A DNA stretch of 64,000 bases, from positions 123,050,501-123,114,500 of the forward strand of contig OX465596.1 of assembly GCA_950022295.1 (NCBI GenBank), written 5' to 3'. The notes beneath the pieces are model-generated. The model was not told the DNA's origin. It saw nothing but the letters and a program-made list of their open reading frames with translations, and did no database searches. The stretch comes from Bromus sterilis. Lineage: Eukaryota > Streptophyta > Magnoliopsida > Poales > Poaceae. This document shows, piece after piece, positions 1 through 11,109 of the stretch (its first letter is position 1; the number at the start of each line of letters is the position of its first letter). Made by a program: the position numbers and the translations under genes.

Positions 1-675
1 ACCGTGGACACGACTATTCGAATAGATTAAACTCCCTGCAGGGTTGCACTACTGTTCAGCCTGCACGCTCGGATCTCCAGGGTGGCGTAAACATTTTTAG
101 GGAACTCCCCATCGAGGCTATCCGACACATCGCAGCCCATCCTAGGCTCCGAAGAGAGGCCATCCGCCGGACTATATCCTATGCGCCAAGGGGTCTAGGT
201 CCCTCACCCTTGCACGCTCCTTCACGGTGCGAGTCTGGCCGGTGAAGCAAAAGCAAATCCAAACACACCTGCTGTAGAAAATAAGACAGCACCGCTTCCC
301 GGCGATCAGCCCGCAGTACTGCTGACGTCTGAAGAGCTTTCGGACAAACTACGACGCGGAGGGCCCACACCGTAATCCCACGTATAGGTAGTGCGTACAG
401 ACCAACGGGCCTCTCAAGTCATCCACCGAACCATTTAGCATTTTAATTAACATCCGTGACAACCGTTATCGTTGCCTCGACTTAACTGACCCGCGTACAA
501 CGACAGCAGTCAGGACCACCAGTACATCGGTGCCTGCCCTATCGTCCCACCAATAGTCTCTGCGGTTACCAACAACGTGAACCGTCTCCTTACCTTGTCT
601 CGCGTGTGCTCTTGGTATGGCTCGACTTTCGTGGTTTGGTAACTCTCGCGAGATACGAGCAGGGGCCAAGCACGC
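1..675 (-). repeat. 3' LTR of the chromovirus, first visible part
   Basis: Position 1 aligns with 20478 in the other LTR, and the two run in parallel to about 203, where element A interrupts the right copy. Position 635 onward (ttggtaactctc) aligns again with 25639 onward. A palindrome CTATTCGAATAG lies near 12..24. The segment ends where the CACTA element begins. Short open frames here are not conserved between the two LTR copies and I do not call them genes. Confidence 0.85.
673..675. repeat. Left target-site duplication (CGC) of the CACTA element
   Basis: CGC precedes CACTACT at 676. The same CGC follows AGTAGTG at 11844..11846. CACTA elements make 3-bp duplications. The unoccupied paralogous site in the other LTR (about 25672..25685, gccaagcatgccagta) carries the triplet once, as tgc. 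Confidence 0.92.
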
Positions 676-690
676 CACTACTAGGGAAAA
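676..690 (+). repeat. CACTA left terminal inverted repeat
   Basis: CACTACTAGGGAAAA pairs with the complement of the right end with three mismatches. The opening CACTACT is identical at both ends. Confidence 0.92.
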
Positions 691-699
691 TCTTATAGG

Positions 700-945
700 T
701 AGAGGCTTAACAGTAGCGCCCTTTAAAGACAGGCGCTACTTCTAATTAGCAGTAGTGCGCTATATGGACGCGCGCTATTGATATGCCTGTATCAGTAGCG
801 CCTCATATGCGGACCCGCTACTGGTAAAGGTGGTCCCCACCAAACCCAGATGACAAGTTTTAGTAGCAGCGCCCCCCTGGAAAGCCCGCTACTACTATCT
901 TTACCAGTAGCGCCGTAGCGGTACAGGCGCTACTGGTAATGCGCA
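700..945 (+). repeat. CACTA left subterminal repeat array
   Basis: Repeated blocks of the form cagtagcg(n)cgctactg occur in both orientations (for example near 711, 752, 793, 857, 904 and 926). In En/Spm-type elements such arrays bind the element's own DNA-binding protein and are needed for transposition. The binding role here is an inference from that family. Confidence 0.8.
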
Positions 946-1380
946 GCAGCCACCTATTCCACCAACCATCCCCCTCCCGCTCCTCTCTCTCCCTCACTTG
1001 CTTCTTCCTCATTCCTTCTCCTACCTCTTGTCCATCTCCATTAATGCATTACACCATCTCCATTAATGCACTACACACCATCTTCATTAATGCAATACCT
1101 CTCTCTTTCCTTCTAATTTGCTCCTCCTCCACCACCACATATCATGCATAAATGCATCTAGCTATCTCTCTTTCTCACCTTTGTCTCCTTTCCCTCACTA
1201 GCTAGTGCAAGCTTCTCCCAAGTGTGATATTTTAACAAAATGTATATACTTTCTCTCTCTCTCTCTTAATTAATTACTAGCTAGCTAGGTACGTGGATGC
1301 ATGATTTGTGAGTAAAAAATTGTGCTTTGCATCAATGAAAATATTTGTGTGTGTGTGTATGGGTGTGTGATATGAGAGTT
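946..1380. other. CACTA 5' noncoding region
   Basis: This AT- and pyrimidine-rich stretch has a direct repeat of ccattaatgca (near 1038, 1057 and 1082), a CT microsatellite near 1250..1266 and a GT-rich run near 1347..1370. I see no gene. It is the likely promoter and leader of the transposase gene. Confidence 0.5.
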
Positions 1381-1480
1381 TGCCTATGTTTTGCCGAAAT
1401 GTCGATTTACTTCCGTTTCGGCGAATTTCGGGCAAACTCTATATGTCCTATTTTTAGGAAGGTCATGCCGAATTTTTGTA
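1381..1480 (+). promoter_or_regulatory. Leader hairpin block, copy 1 (upstream of the transposase)
   Basis: GCCGAAA (1393..1399) pairs with TTTCGGC (1416..1422) around a 16-nt loop. The block, including downstream atatgtcc and ggtcatgccgaa, is repeated at 6891..6990 upstream of the second gene. The stem differs between copies by a compensatory pair (A:T here, G:C there). Function is unknown; a role in RNA structure or protein binding is an inference. Confidence 0.6.
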
Positions 1481-1541
1481 TGACTTTGATATGCATATGC
1501 ATGTCGTTATAATCTTTTGTTTGTATAACTCGTAGGCGACC

Positions 1542-4500
1542 ATGAAGGTCTGTGGAAGGATGGTGGATAGATACTTGCGATCCGTAGTGGACGACATGGT
1601 TGAAAAAAATGAAAAGCAGATTTTATGTCCTTGTCGAAAATGCAAAGAAGGCGTCTGGCTGGACCTCTTTAAGGGTGGACGTTTGAAGGCGCACCTGCTT
1701 AGATATGGTTTCATGGATGGCTATACTCGATGGATAATTGAAGATGATGATGACGATATCGACGGTGCAACCAATAACCCCATGGCAGCGGATGAAGAGA
1801 TGATTGATGGATCCGAAGACGAAGAGGGCGCTGGAAATGACGGCGGAGAAGAGGCCGCACATGGTAATGGCGGAGAAGATCAGACCGAACATGACGGAGA
1901 AGATGCGGACATGACGGATCCTTCATCGCTACTAAATTGGAGACCTGCTTCTCAAGAAGACGACTAGCGACAGAGCTGGTTCTAGAGAGGAGGCCAAGTT
2001 GGAGCAACTGGAGGTAGACTCGAAGACTCCATTGTATGATGGTTGCGCTCCTGAGGTGACCCGCTTGAGTTTCACGCTCGAACTTCTAAAGATGAAGGCT
2101 AAAAACAAATGGAGCGACAAAAGCCTCGATGATCATCTCAAGTATCTAAACAAGACAGTTCTTCCCCCGGGGAACCTTTGTCCTACTAGTATCGATGAGG
2201 CCAAGAAGATTGTGTTCCCTCTTGATCTGCCGCACATTAGATACCATGCATGCATCAACGATAGCATCATTTATCGGAACGAGAACGCAGAAAAAACCAG
2301 TTGTCCGGTGTGCAATGCTGATAGATACAAGAAGGCCGGAAAGAAATCTCCTCAGAAAGTTGTATGGTACTTTCCGATCATTCCTCGTCTGCAGCGTTAT
2401 TTCGTAGATCCTAAGGAAGCTGAGCTCATCCGGTGGCACGCGGTCAAGAAGGTGCCCGATGATGGAGATGATCCGAAGATGAGACACCCTGTGGATGGAA
2501 GCCAGTGGAGAGCGTTGAACGCCGAATATGGATTTCATCTTGATCCAAGGAACGTCATGCTTGGCGTGAGTTCAGATGGCATGAATCCATTTGGCAAGCA
2601 GAACACCAACCATAGCACATGGCCCGTGTTTGTATGGATGTACAACATTCCCCCGTGGAAGTGCATGAAGACAAAGTACATACACATGAGCATTCTGATT
2701 CAAGGGCCGAAACAGCCGGGAAATAATATTAATCTATATCTCGAGCTATTGAAAGAGGAGCTAGAAATGTTATGGAAATCACCAGTCAAGACATGGGACG
2801 CTTTCGAAAAAGAATATTTCTATATGAAAGCCGCAGTGCTGACGACGCTGCACGATTATCTCGGTTACGGATATGTATCAGGCCAGGTGTGCCATGGATA
2901 TTGCGGATGCACGAGGTGCATGGATGATACAACGTCTCAGCAGCTAACGAAAGATGGTGGGTCTGCGAAACTCGTGTACATGGGGCATCGAAGATGGCTC
3001 GAGAAGAATGACCCGTGGAGAAACCATGGAGATCTATTCAATGGTGAGGCTGAGCATCGAGGACCTCCGCGTAAGAGGAGCGGCGCCGAAATTGATGAGT
3101 TGCTGAAAAACTGGAAAGAGTGCCCCGCGCCTGGAAAGATGAAAAAACCGGAGCCGCTGCTGAAGGTATGGAAAACAAGGTCTGTTTTCTAGGACTTGGA
3201 GTACTGGCCCAAACTCGATACACCTCATTGTCTTGATCAAATGCATATCACGAAGAATGTTCTCGAGAGTTTTCTTGGCACACTGATGAACATGCCGAAG
3301 AAGACCAAGGATGGGCCGAAGGCAAGAAGAGACTTGGAAGATTTGGAAATAAGGGCAGATCTCGACATGCCCCGTAAAACGGCCGAGACAGAGACGGAGA
3401 CAGCAGCGGGGGACAGCAGGCGGGGCAAAAAAGTAAAGAAGAAGGAAGAGAAATATTGCCCCCTTCTTGCTTCACCTTCAATACGAAGGAGATCGATCAA
3501 TTTTTCAAGTGTCTTACCGGAATAAAAGTTAGTTCCGGTTACTGTGGGAAGATAAGCAGATATCTAGATATGTAGAAAAAAAGGTTCAGCGGGATGAAGT
3601 CTCATGACTGTCACGTGATGATGACGCAGATACTACCGGTTGCCCTTAGAGGGATAATGGACAAGCACGTCCGTGACACGCTTACTGGTTTCTGTAATTT
3701 TTTCGATGTTATCTCTCGAAAGTCGATCAGTTCGAAGCAGCTCACAAGGCTACAGGAAGAGATTGTTGTCATACTATGTGAGCTCGAGATGTACTTCACG
3801 CCCGTGTTCTTTGACGTCATGGTGCATCTGTGTGTCCACATTGTGGACGACATCATCGACCTTGGCCCGTCATACCTGCACAACATGATGCCGTTCGAGA
3901 GGATGAATGGGGTCATCAAAGGATTCGTTCGTAACATGTCCTGACCAGATGGAAGCATCGTACAGGTCTATCTGACAAAAGAGTGCATCTCGTTCTGCGA
4001 GAATTATCTAAGCAACGGAGATGACGATGTCCCTGTTGTTGGTTTGCCCGTTAACAAGAACCATGGGAGGCTCGGAGGAGAAGGTCACATCAACGGTCGG
4101 AGGGAACTGCATGTCGACCACTCGGATCGACGCAATGACTTTGACAGGGCAAACTTAGTAGTGCTACAACATCTTGACGTGGTAGACCCTTTCGTGACAC
4201 TGCACAAAGAAACCATCGCCAAGAAGTACCATGACCAGGGCCTACGCAAGACAGACGCCGAAGTTACTAGAGAGCACAACTCCACTTTCTTGCCTTGGTA
4301 CAAAGAGCATGTTCTTGCCAATCCCCCGGAAGAGGGGTCTACAGACACATTGCGCATATACGCCTTAGCACATGGCCCTGCTGTCAACTTCCTCACCTAT
4401 CAGGCATACGATATAAACGGATACACGTTCTATACGGAGGCAAGAGATATGAAAAGTGATTTCCAGAACTCGGGGGTGACGATCGAATGCATGACTGACG

Positions 4501-5015
4501 ACAACGGCTCAACTGAAAGATATTACGGAAGGGTCGAAGAGATCTGGGAGCTTAACTACTCTGGACTACACAATGCGACGATGTTCCGTGTCAGATGGTC
4601 TAAGAATGTCGAAAGAGAAAACCGGTATTTCACTACTATGTCTATACCCGACACCAAGAGCGCTACCGTGAACGTCATAGCCAAAAATGAGCCATGGATA
4701 CACGCTAAGCACGTGACACAATGTTTCTACATAACAGACCCGAGCAATCCCAGCCGTGTTATCGTGAGGAGAGGAAAAAGAAACATCGTCGGAATGGATG
4801 GAGTCGCCAACATAGAAGACTATGACCAGTACGGCAACCCGATGAGGGAAGATGACGACGAAGATGAAGCATATGTCAAAAGAAGAATGAAGACTACATT
4901 ACCTATGAAAGATCGTACTCCATGGAAAAGGAAAAGTCACAACGAGGGCCTAAATTATTCGGAAACGAACAAAAAAGGAAAGAAACTAATCACTAAGAAA
5001 CGTCTTCGACGCTGA
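1542..5015 (+). pseudogene. CACTA transposase (tnp2 type), decayed
   Basis: The N-terminal part (1542..~1740) matches the transposase-associated domain, with cysteines in CPCRKC and the ending GYTRWI. The tnp2 domain follows (about 2200..2960), with CPVC, VVWYFPI, DGMNPFG, HSTWPVF and LIQGPKQPG. Then come a DUF4218-like region (about 3590..3940, GMKSHDCH, MMPFERMNG) and a DUF4216-like region (about 4460..4640, YYGRVEEIWEL, FRVRW), with a basic C-terminus ending at 5015. It is broken by a frameshift near 1925..1945, TAG at 3190..3192 (a tryptophan in relatives), a frameshift near 3455, TAG at 3571..3573 and TGA at 3942..3944 (probably from CGA). The family role is cutting and pasting the element by binding its ends. 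No intron is needed to align the parts. Confidence 0.9.
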
Positions 5016-5194
5016 GAAACTAAATGTGTGTTGTAATCTTTATATGTATCTATTTTGTATACTTGCACTTTAACCGCGTTATCGATCGGTCAAATTATAT
5101 ATTGCCTCTGTTAAATATACATTATTTAAATTGTATCGGTCGTTGTTCGAAAAAAAAATTAAAAAGGAAATGGAAGAGGGGAAAAAATGCCAGA
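5016..5194. other. Transposase 3' noncoding tail
   Basis: This AT-rich spacer follows the transposase stop. It has an A-run near 5150..5165 and leads into the palindrome array. I see no gene in it. Confidence 0.5.
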
Positions 5195-5575
5195 AATATC
5201 AGTAGCGGGCCATGTCAGCGCGCGCTACTGCTAAGGTTTAGCAGTAGTGGGCCCTGTCAGAGCGGGCTACTGCTAAACTTAGCCGTAGCGGGCCCTGTCA
5301 GCGCGCGCTACTGCTAAACTTAAGCGGGTCACCTCTAAGTTTTAGCAGTAGCGGGCCCTGTCAGAGCGCGCTACTGCTAAACTTAGCCGTAGCGGGCCCT
5401 GTCAGCGCGCGCTACTGCTAAACTTAAGCGGGTCACCTCTAAGTTTTAGCAGTAGCGGGCCCTGTCAGAGCGCGCTACTGCTAAACTTAGCAGTAGCGGG
5501 CCCTGTCAGCGCGCGCTACTGCTAAACCTTAGCAGTAGCGCGCGCTGACATGGCCCGCTACTGCTAAGTTCCACT
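5195..5575. repeat. Internal array of eight palindromic units
   Basis: Units have the form GCAGTAGCGGGC ... GCGCGCTACTGC, each self-complementary around ctgtcag. Two units plus spacer recur with a 104-bp period (5281 and 5385). The first and last units both carry the variant ccatgtcagcgcgcg but in opposite orientation, so the array is closed by inverted copies. The motif is the same as in the subterminal arrays, yet it lies mid-element between the two main genes. Confidence 0.85.
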
Positions 5576-6890
5576 TAAACAGGTCAGTCATGCCTTCTTC
5601 TTTTCATTCCCCTCTATCTCTCCCTCTCGACTCCTCCCCTGCCGCCGTCGTCGTCGCCGCGCCTCCCGGCCCTCGTCGCCTCGCCTCCGCCGCCCTCGTG
5701 ACCACGCCTCCCCGCCCTCGTCGCCGCGCCTCCGCCACCCTCGTCGCCTCGCCTCTGCGGCCGCAGTCGTCAAGCCGCCGCCGCCACCATCGGTTGCTCG
5801 GTAAGCCTCCTTCTGCTTTGATTCCAAGGGTAGTTTCAATAGTGGCGCAGTAATGATGCAGGAATGTGGTTTAATAACCCCAATGCCCTCTCTAGCCATT
5901 GGAACATAGCACAATAGGTAAACTGTAAGACCATGAATTTTCTTTTGACACTGCATACCATCGAAGAACACAACAGACTTGACTTGAATTCATATTAATT
6001 AGCCAATTAGCTTCAAATAGGGCGTGAGTCATGGGTGTTATTAACATGGCAGATTAATGCTATATTGGGTACCACATATGCATACTTAGTGTTCAATGTT
6101 CAGTGATGAATGTCTTGAAAGTGAAGTTGATACAAGGAGTTACTAAAATGACTATTTAATCACTGTGTAATCACATTGTTACAAATTTAATGAGGGACTG
6201 AAACGTGAACAAATGTGTGGCTAAGTATAAAAGATAGCAACCAGAAACCTCACATGGAGGCAAAAAGATTACCTAGAATGAATATATAGGTTCCAAAGCT
6301 CCAAATCAGAATCATTAAAGCTAATGTAGGTTAAACTTACTCTCAGTCTATCATCAATCAATCTTTATTTTTTCCTCATAAAGGATGTTAAATCCCCGAT
6401 CTCTGCATCATTGTGATTTTCATATCTTACTGCATTGTGGTAAGCCTCCATCGGTGGTATAATATCTTTTGGTGACAAGTAGCGCAGGAATGTGTTTTTG
6501 ATTAAGTACTGATATAGGAGTTGCATTTGCATTGAAGATCCCTGTTTCTTATCACCCTATGCTTTCATATGCTACCATTTATTTAATTTGAACGTAATAT
6601 GCTACCATTTTAAGCCTATAGTTTCACTATGCTGCTGTTTAACGAACTACTTTTGTATTTATCTTTTTGGATTTATATTTAGTTGAAAGTTCTTATTTAA
6701 CGAAGTTGGTTGTAGAGAATTTTCCTTGTGTTCCATGTCAAACTTTGGACCAGTGAAATGCAACGAGCACCACATGCTGTTGTTGGAAATGCTTTGCAGC
6801 TGATCCTACTAGCCAGTGCCACCCTCTGGGTATATGCTTAAGATATTGTGTACGAATTTTCTTCTTTTTTCCATATGCAGGGATCCGAGG
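5576..6890 (+). promoter_or_regulatory. Probable promoter, noncoding exon and leader intron of the second CACTA gene
   Basis: A GC-rich, CCG-repeat tract (5630..5800) ends in a good splice donor (ctcg|gtaagc, intron from 5801). A matching acceptor (ccatatgcag) ends at 6880, giving a candidate 1.08-kb leader intron. The repeated hairpin block follows directly. The GC-rich tract has an open frame in each direction, which I treat as composition effects. The transcript structure is inferred from splice-site consensus only. Confidence 0.5.
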
Positions 6891-6990
6891 GGCCTATGTT
6901 TTGCCGGAATGTTGATTTATTTCCGTTCCGGCAAATTTCAGGTTCCCGATATGTCCACTTTTTAGCAAAGGTCATGCCGAAATTATCTTG
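6891..6990 (+). promoter_or_regulatory. Leader hairpin block, copy 2 (upstream of the second gene)
   Basis: GCCGGAA (6903..6909) pairs with TTCCGGC (6926..6932) around a 16-nt loop. This is the duplicate of 1381..1480 and lies about 125 bp upstream of the ATG at 7115. The A:T pair of copy 1 is G:C here, so the stem stays perfect. Confidence 0.6.
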
Positions 6991-7114
6991 AATTTCGACA
7001 TGACTTGTGCTACAAAGTATGACATATCCAGTGCCCGGTATTTGATAGGACGGTATTTAGTCCTTTTTTATAGTTTGAGAATTAAACTTGGAGACTAAAT
7101 ATATCGTAGGAAAC

Positions 7115-10100
7115 ATGTCGACCAACGACGAAGCCGGTGCAAATGAAGATTTTGACTACCAGCAGCATGAACACGCCTTCCTCGACCATATGTCTTCTCA
7201 GCTACGAGACAAAGGTCCAAATGCCGCTAGTGCGACGGACGCCGAAATCGAGTCCGACAGCACTACTGATGGCATCGATGGCACTAACACGGGCGCCACC
7301 GACACCGGCGGCGCTGAAGCCGCTAATGAACCAGCAAATAAGAAGGAGAGGGTACGAAAACCAAAAAAGCTCGGCACCGACAAACTGCTAGTGACAGAGG
7401 TGCATGCTGGCAAATTCGAGCCAATGGCGCCGGCGGAAGCTCGCAGGTGCTATGGCAACCAAGTCGGATGCATCCTACGGGAAACCGCGAGCATCAACGA
7501 CTATGACTTGAGGAGTATACTAAATATGGAACATTTAGTCCTTACGAAGCTACACAACAGATTCAAGTTCCCGGATCGGGATGAGAGGAAAACTCCGTGG
7601 GATGATGATGCCATGACTGACATAAACGCCGCCGCCATGGTCAAGTTCAGCAACGCATTGTCCGCGTGGAAAGTGAGGGTGAAACGATTGATTGAGAAGA
7701 ACAAACCTTTGTCCAAGATTTTTGCGGACAATCCATCACTTACGGAAGCTGAGTTCTTAAAATTCAAGGACACTTGCGCTACCGACGAAGCCAAGCTTAG
7801 GTCCGCGAAATTCAAGGGGATTCAGAAAAGGAACACGGGGAAACACCGCCTCGGAAGCCGTGGTTACATTGGCAAAAGGCCCATATGGGAAAAATAGGAC
7901 GCGGAACGTGAAGCCACGGGGATCCCAGACCCCTTGGCGGAGTTCACCGACCCCCAGGAGTATGACTTCATCAGGGCCCGCTACAAGTGGGACTCGAAGA
8001 AAAAGGTTTGGTCCACGGACGCGCCCACGAGGGAATTGATAAGATTACTGGTAATATTTTTTTTCCACCTTATATTAGCTTCTCATTAAGTCAGAATACA
8101 CGTTGTAGTAACATTTGTAAATGGTCCACGTTTCTTTCGCAGAAAGAGCAACACAAGCTTGATGCCGAAAGCGACTCATCGTCTCAGTCGACGATGAGGC
8201 CCAAGTGGGACACCCATCTCAACCGGGCCTTGAACATAATGAAGGGCCTCCCTTTGGACACTCGGTCGCAGCATGGACGTGTCCACGGCGTCGGAGACGG
8301 TGCCCAGTGGACGCACTACTACCACGAGGACCCTGAGGCCAAAAGGCAGAGAAGCAAGTTTAGTCAGGTCAACATCGACGAGAAGGTGAAGCTTGCGGTT
8401 GAGAAAAAAGCAGCTCAGACCGAACAAGCGACCAAACAAGAGATGATCAAGTCGGCAGTCAATGCAGCTTTAGCTGCCTATAGAGATGAGTTCGCAGCTT
8501 CGGTTTCATCCTTGATCCCGGCTTTTATCGAGTGGACGAAGCAAAATCCAGACAAAACGGCAGCGGATTTTCCCCGTACTAGCTTCGTCGGGAGCAACTC
8601 GGTGAACATCGCACCAGCGGGGCCTGCTCTCGCATCCGGACATGCTCCATTAGCCGCTCATAGCAGCCCGTCCTCTGTCTCTGGCGTGCTAGGCGGGCCT
8701 TCGCCTTTGGCTGAGCTCGACGCCCTCACGGTAATTACGCGTCACACCAACATATCTATAATATATCCCTTTTTCGTTGCCTTTTGGATGTCTGACGCCG
8801 TAGACATGTTTTCGCAGGCCGAGAGAACCCCGTGCACCTTACTATACATGATCAATGGCCAGACAGTGGATGTGGGAAAGGCAACGATAATAAATCCCAC
8901 GGATCGGATGATCCACACCATGCAGATGCTAAATACCACTTTCAAGGTTTCCGTGGCGAGTGTCAAACCGGGCCACGAGGATTTGGCTCCTCCGGTACAA
9001 CTCGGGGGAGAGGAAGAAGAGACCCCTAAGCGGCTTGCAGACTGCAAGGGCTATTTCATCCTATGGCTGAAGGGTCTTCTTCGTGTCGAGTCGGCCGCCG
9101 TGATGACCACACCAAAGACAACACATCCCCAAGAAGGTATGCACACCACCACCCTGCCTCCGCAATTATTAGCAACGCCTGTTATGCTGGGTGAGAGCGG
9201 CGAGCGACGCGAGGAAGGCGGTCCAAGAAGAGTGGATCGTGATTTCTCCCCCGTGCTCCAGCAAGCAATGGATGATGACATGGACGAGGATGGTGACCCT
9301 ATGCAATTCCTCAACACCGCCTTCATTAATCAGGAAGTAGAAATGATGAGTCAGCCATATGACTCGTCCAATAAGGAGCATGTGGACGAGGGGATGGATA
9401 TTCTGTCGAAGCAGGAGAATCCTAGGTCTGAGTGCAAAAAGTCTCTCTTCGTGCAACCCTTGCAGGACACGCCTCCAGATGCCGCCTCAAACCATCATGA
9501 ACAACCCTTGCTCAGCCCGTCAACACTTGGGTTGGCGATCAAGGGCGCTATGAAAGGCTCATCACAACCTCTCCCCCAGAAGAAGCCGAGGAAGAGACCG
9601 AATAGGAAAGACTTAGCTTCCAAAAAGGTTGTCAATGCTTCTAGCAGCAAGTCGGTTCCGCCAACCGGTTTTGCAGACCGTGTACCGATGAAAGGTACGG
9701 CGTTGATCCATGTCGCGGGCGAGCCGATCCTCCCGCCGAAACCGCTGGAGAGCATATCAGGGGATCTCAGGAGACTGCACGACCATGTACTATCGACAGA
9801 GAAAAGCCTTCTCGCATCGAAAGATCCAGGATATCCACTTTATGCGGTGCGTGTGCCTCCTAGCATGGGCTACGTCGACACGGCGCCTGCGGAAGTGTTC
9901 TTCCTGCGGTTTGATCACATCTTTGATATGTTTCTCACTAGGCGGCTCGATTTTACGATCGTCCGCCTTTTTGCGCTCCATATGAGCTTTGTCATCAAAA
10001 GAGAGGAAATCTCGCAAATCGCGGTGGCAGATCCATACTACATGCATGAGTCCTTCTTGTCGCTCGGTCACTATGAACTTAAAACTGCTAGGGAGTACAT

Positions 10101-10817
10101 CGAAAATTTCATGCTGATGAATAAGGAGAAGGAAATGGTTCTCGTGCCTTATCATCCAATGTAAGTCATTGCCCGATTGCCTTCACATTTCAATCATTCC
10201 TTTGCTCATATGGAGGCTAGCTAATTTGAGGTGCATTTATTTTGCGCAGCGAGGGGCGCGCCGTCCTTATCGTTCTTTTCATGCGAGTCTCCCATGCCGT
10301 GTATTTCGACTCGTCTAGGAACTTCAAAAGGAAAGACTACACGAAAGTAATGAGTCTTCTGGATTCTGCTCTTCAGGGCTTCGGCATGAGGGGTGGCCAC
10401 ATCGAGAAAAAGTCACGAAGGAAGGGCGCGCTGTGTTTCTCGCATAAAACCAACTTCTGCAGTATCCATCAACCGGAAGGAAGTACAAATGATGGATACT
10501 ATGTCATCCATCTCATGATGGAGTTCAGAAAGGATCAACAACTTCTTCTCATGGCAAGCAAAGATGACAATCATATCATGATATGGGAAAAAAACTTAGC
10601 CGAACCGGATTATAAAGTAAGAGATGACTTCTTTCGCATCCTGAAGGATATTGCAACCATCATCATGAAAGAAGTCGTCGACAAGAAGGGGATGTTCTAC
10701 CACGGCCCAATATCGAGAGATGATGTTAAAACTCGCGTAGGAATGCAGATTTTGGACATTACGCCGTTCAATAAGCTAGGGTGCGTCCTCCCAGATATGG
10801 ATGTATGGAAGTTCTAG
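7115..10817 (+). pseudogene. Second CACTA gene: acidic N-terminal region, DUF8039-like segment and catalytically altered Ulp1-like C-terminus
   Basis: ATG at 7115 is preferred over upstream non-ATG openings. Exons appear to be 7115..8050, 8143..8730, 8818..10160 and 10250..10817, with introns 8051..8142, 8731..8817 and 10161..10249, all GT-AG and frame-keeping. One nonsense codon (TAG, 7895..7897) interrupts the frame, with the normal continuation directly after it. The middle (about 8820..9000) resembles the DUF8039-type segment of grass CACTA proteins. The C-terminus (about 9840..10720) follows the Ulp1/C48 peptidase pattern: VPYHP before the expected His, YFDSSRN around the Asp, and QPEGSTNDGYYV at the Cys site. 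His-Trp is replaced by Gly-Arg and the catalytic Cys by Asp, so protease activity is not expected. The gene may stand in the position of the En/Spm DNA-binding protein, but its role is unknown. Confidence 0.78.
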
Positions 10818-11109
10818 TGTATTGACTATGCCGATGATGATGTCTCGGTTGAATTTATACTTTTGGAAGCGATATGAAACCTTTGTGATGTAATTTAACG
10901 GTCATGTTGAACTACTTGCGTAACGCTTGCTAGCTAGTGAATTAGTTGGGGTACCATGAACAACGTGTGTATATTATATTATGTATGTTACTCTATGTTG
11001 CATCTATTCACTAACTTTTTGTCTTCGTGTTGCTCAAGTATATTATGTTGTGTACTATTGTTGAATTCTTATAATGAATATGCATCTCTAATAGGTACAT
11101 AGATCATCG
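10818..11109. other. Spacer between the second and third CACTA genes
   Basis: This AT-rich stretch probably holds the 3' untranslated region of the Ulp1-like gene and the promoter of the next small ORF. I see no further gene. Confidence 0.45.

Noticed and set aside
3237..3500. Minus-strand frame opposite the transposase
   Set aside because: It is a mirror of the coding strand with no domain of its own.
5588..5971. Opposed open frames in the CCG-rich tract between the CACTA genes
   Set aside because: Overlapping frames on both strands in a low-complexity tract; a noncoding first exon fits the splice signals better.
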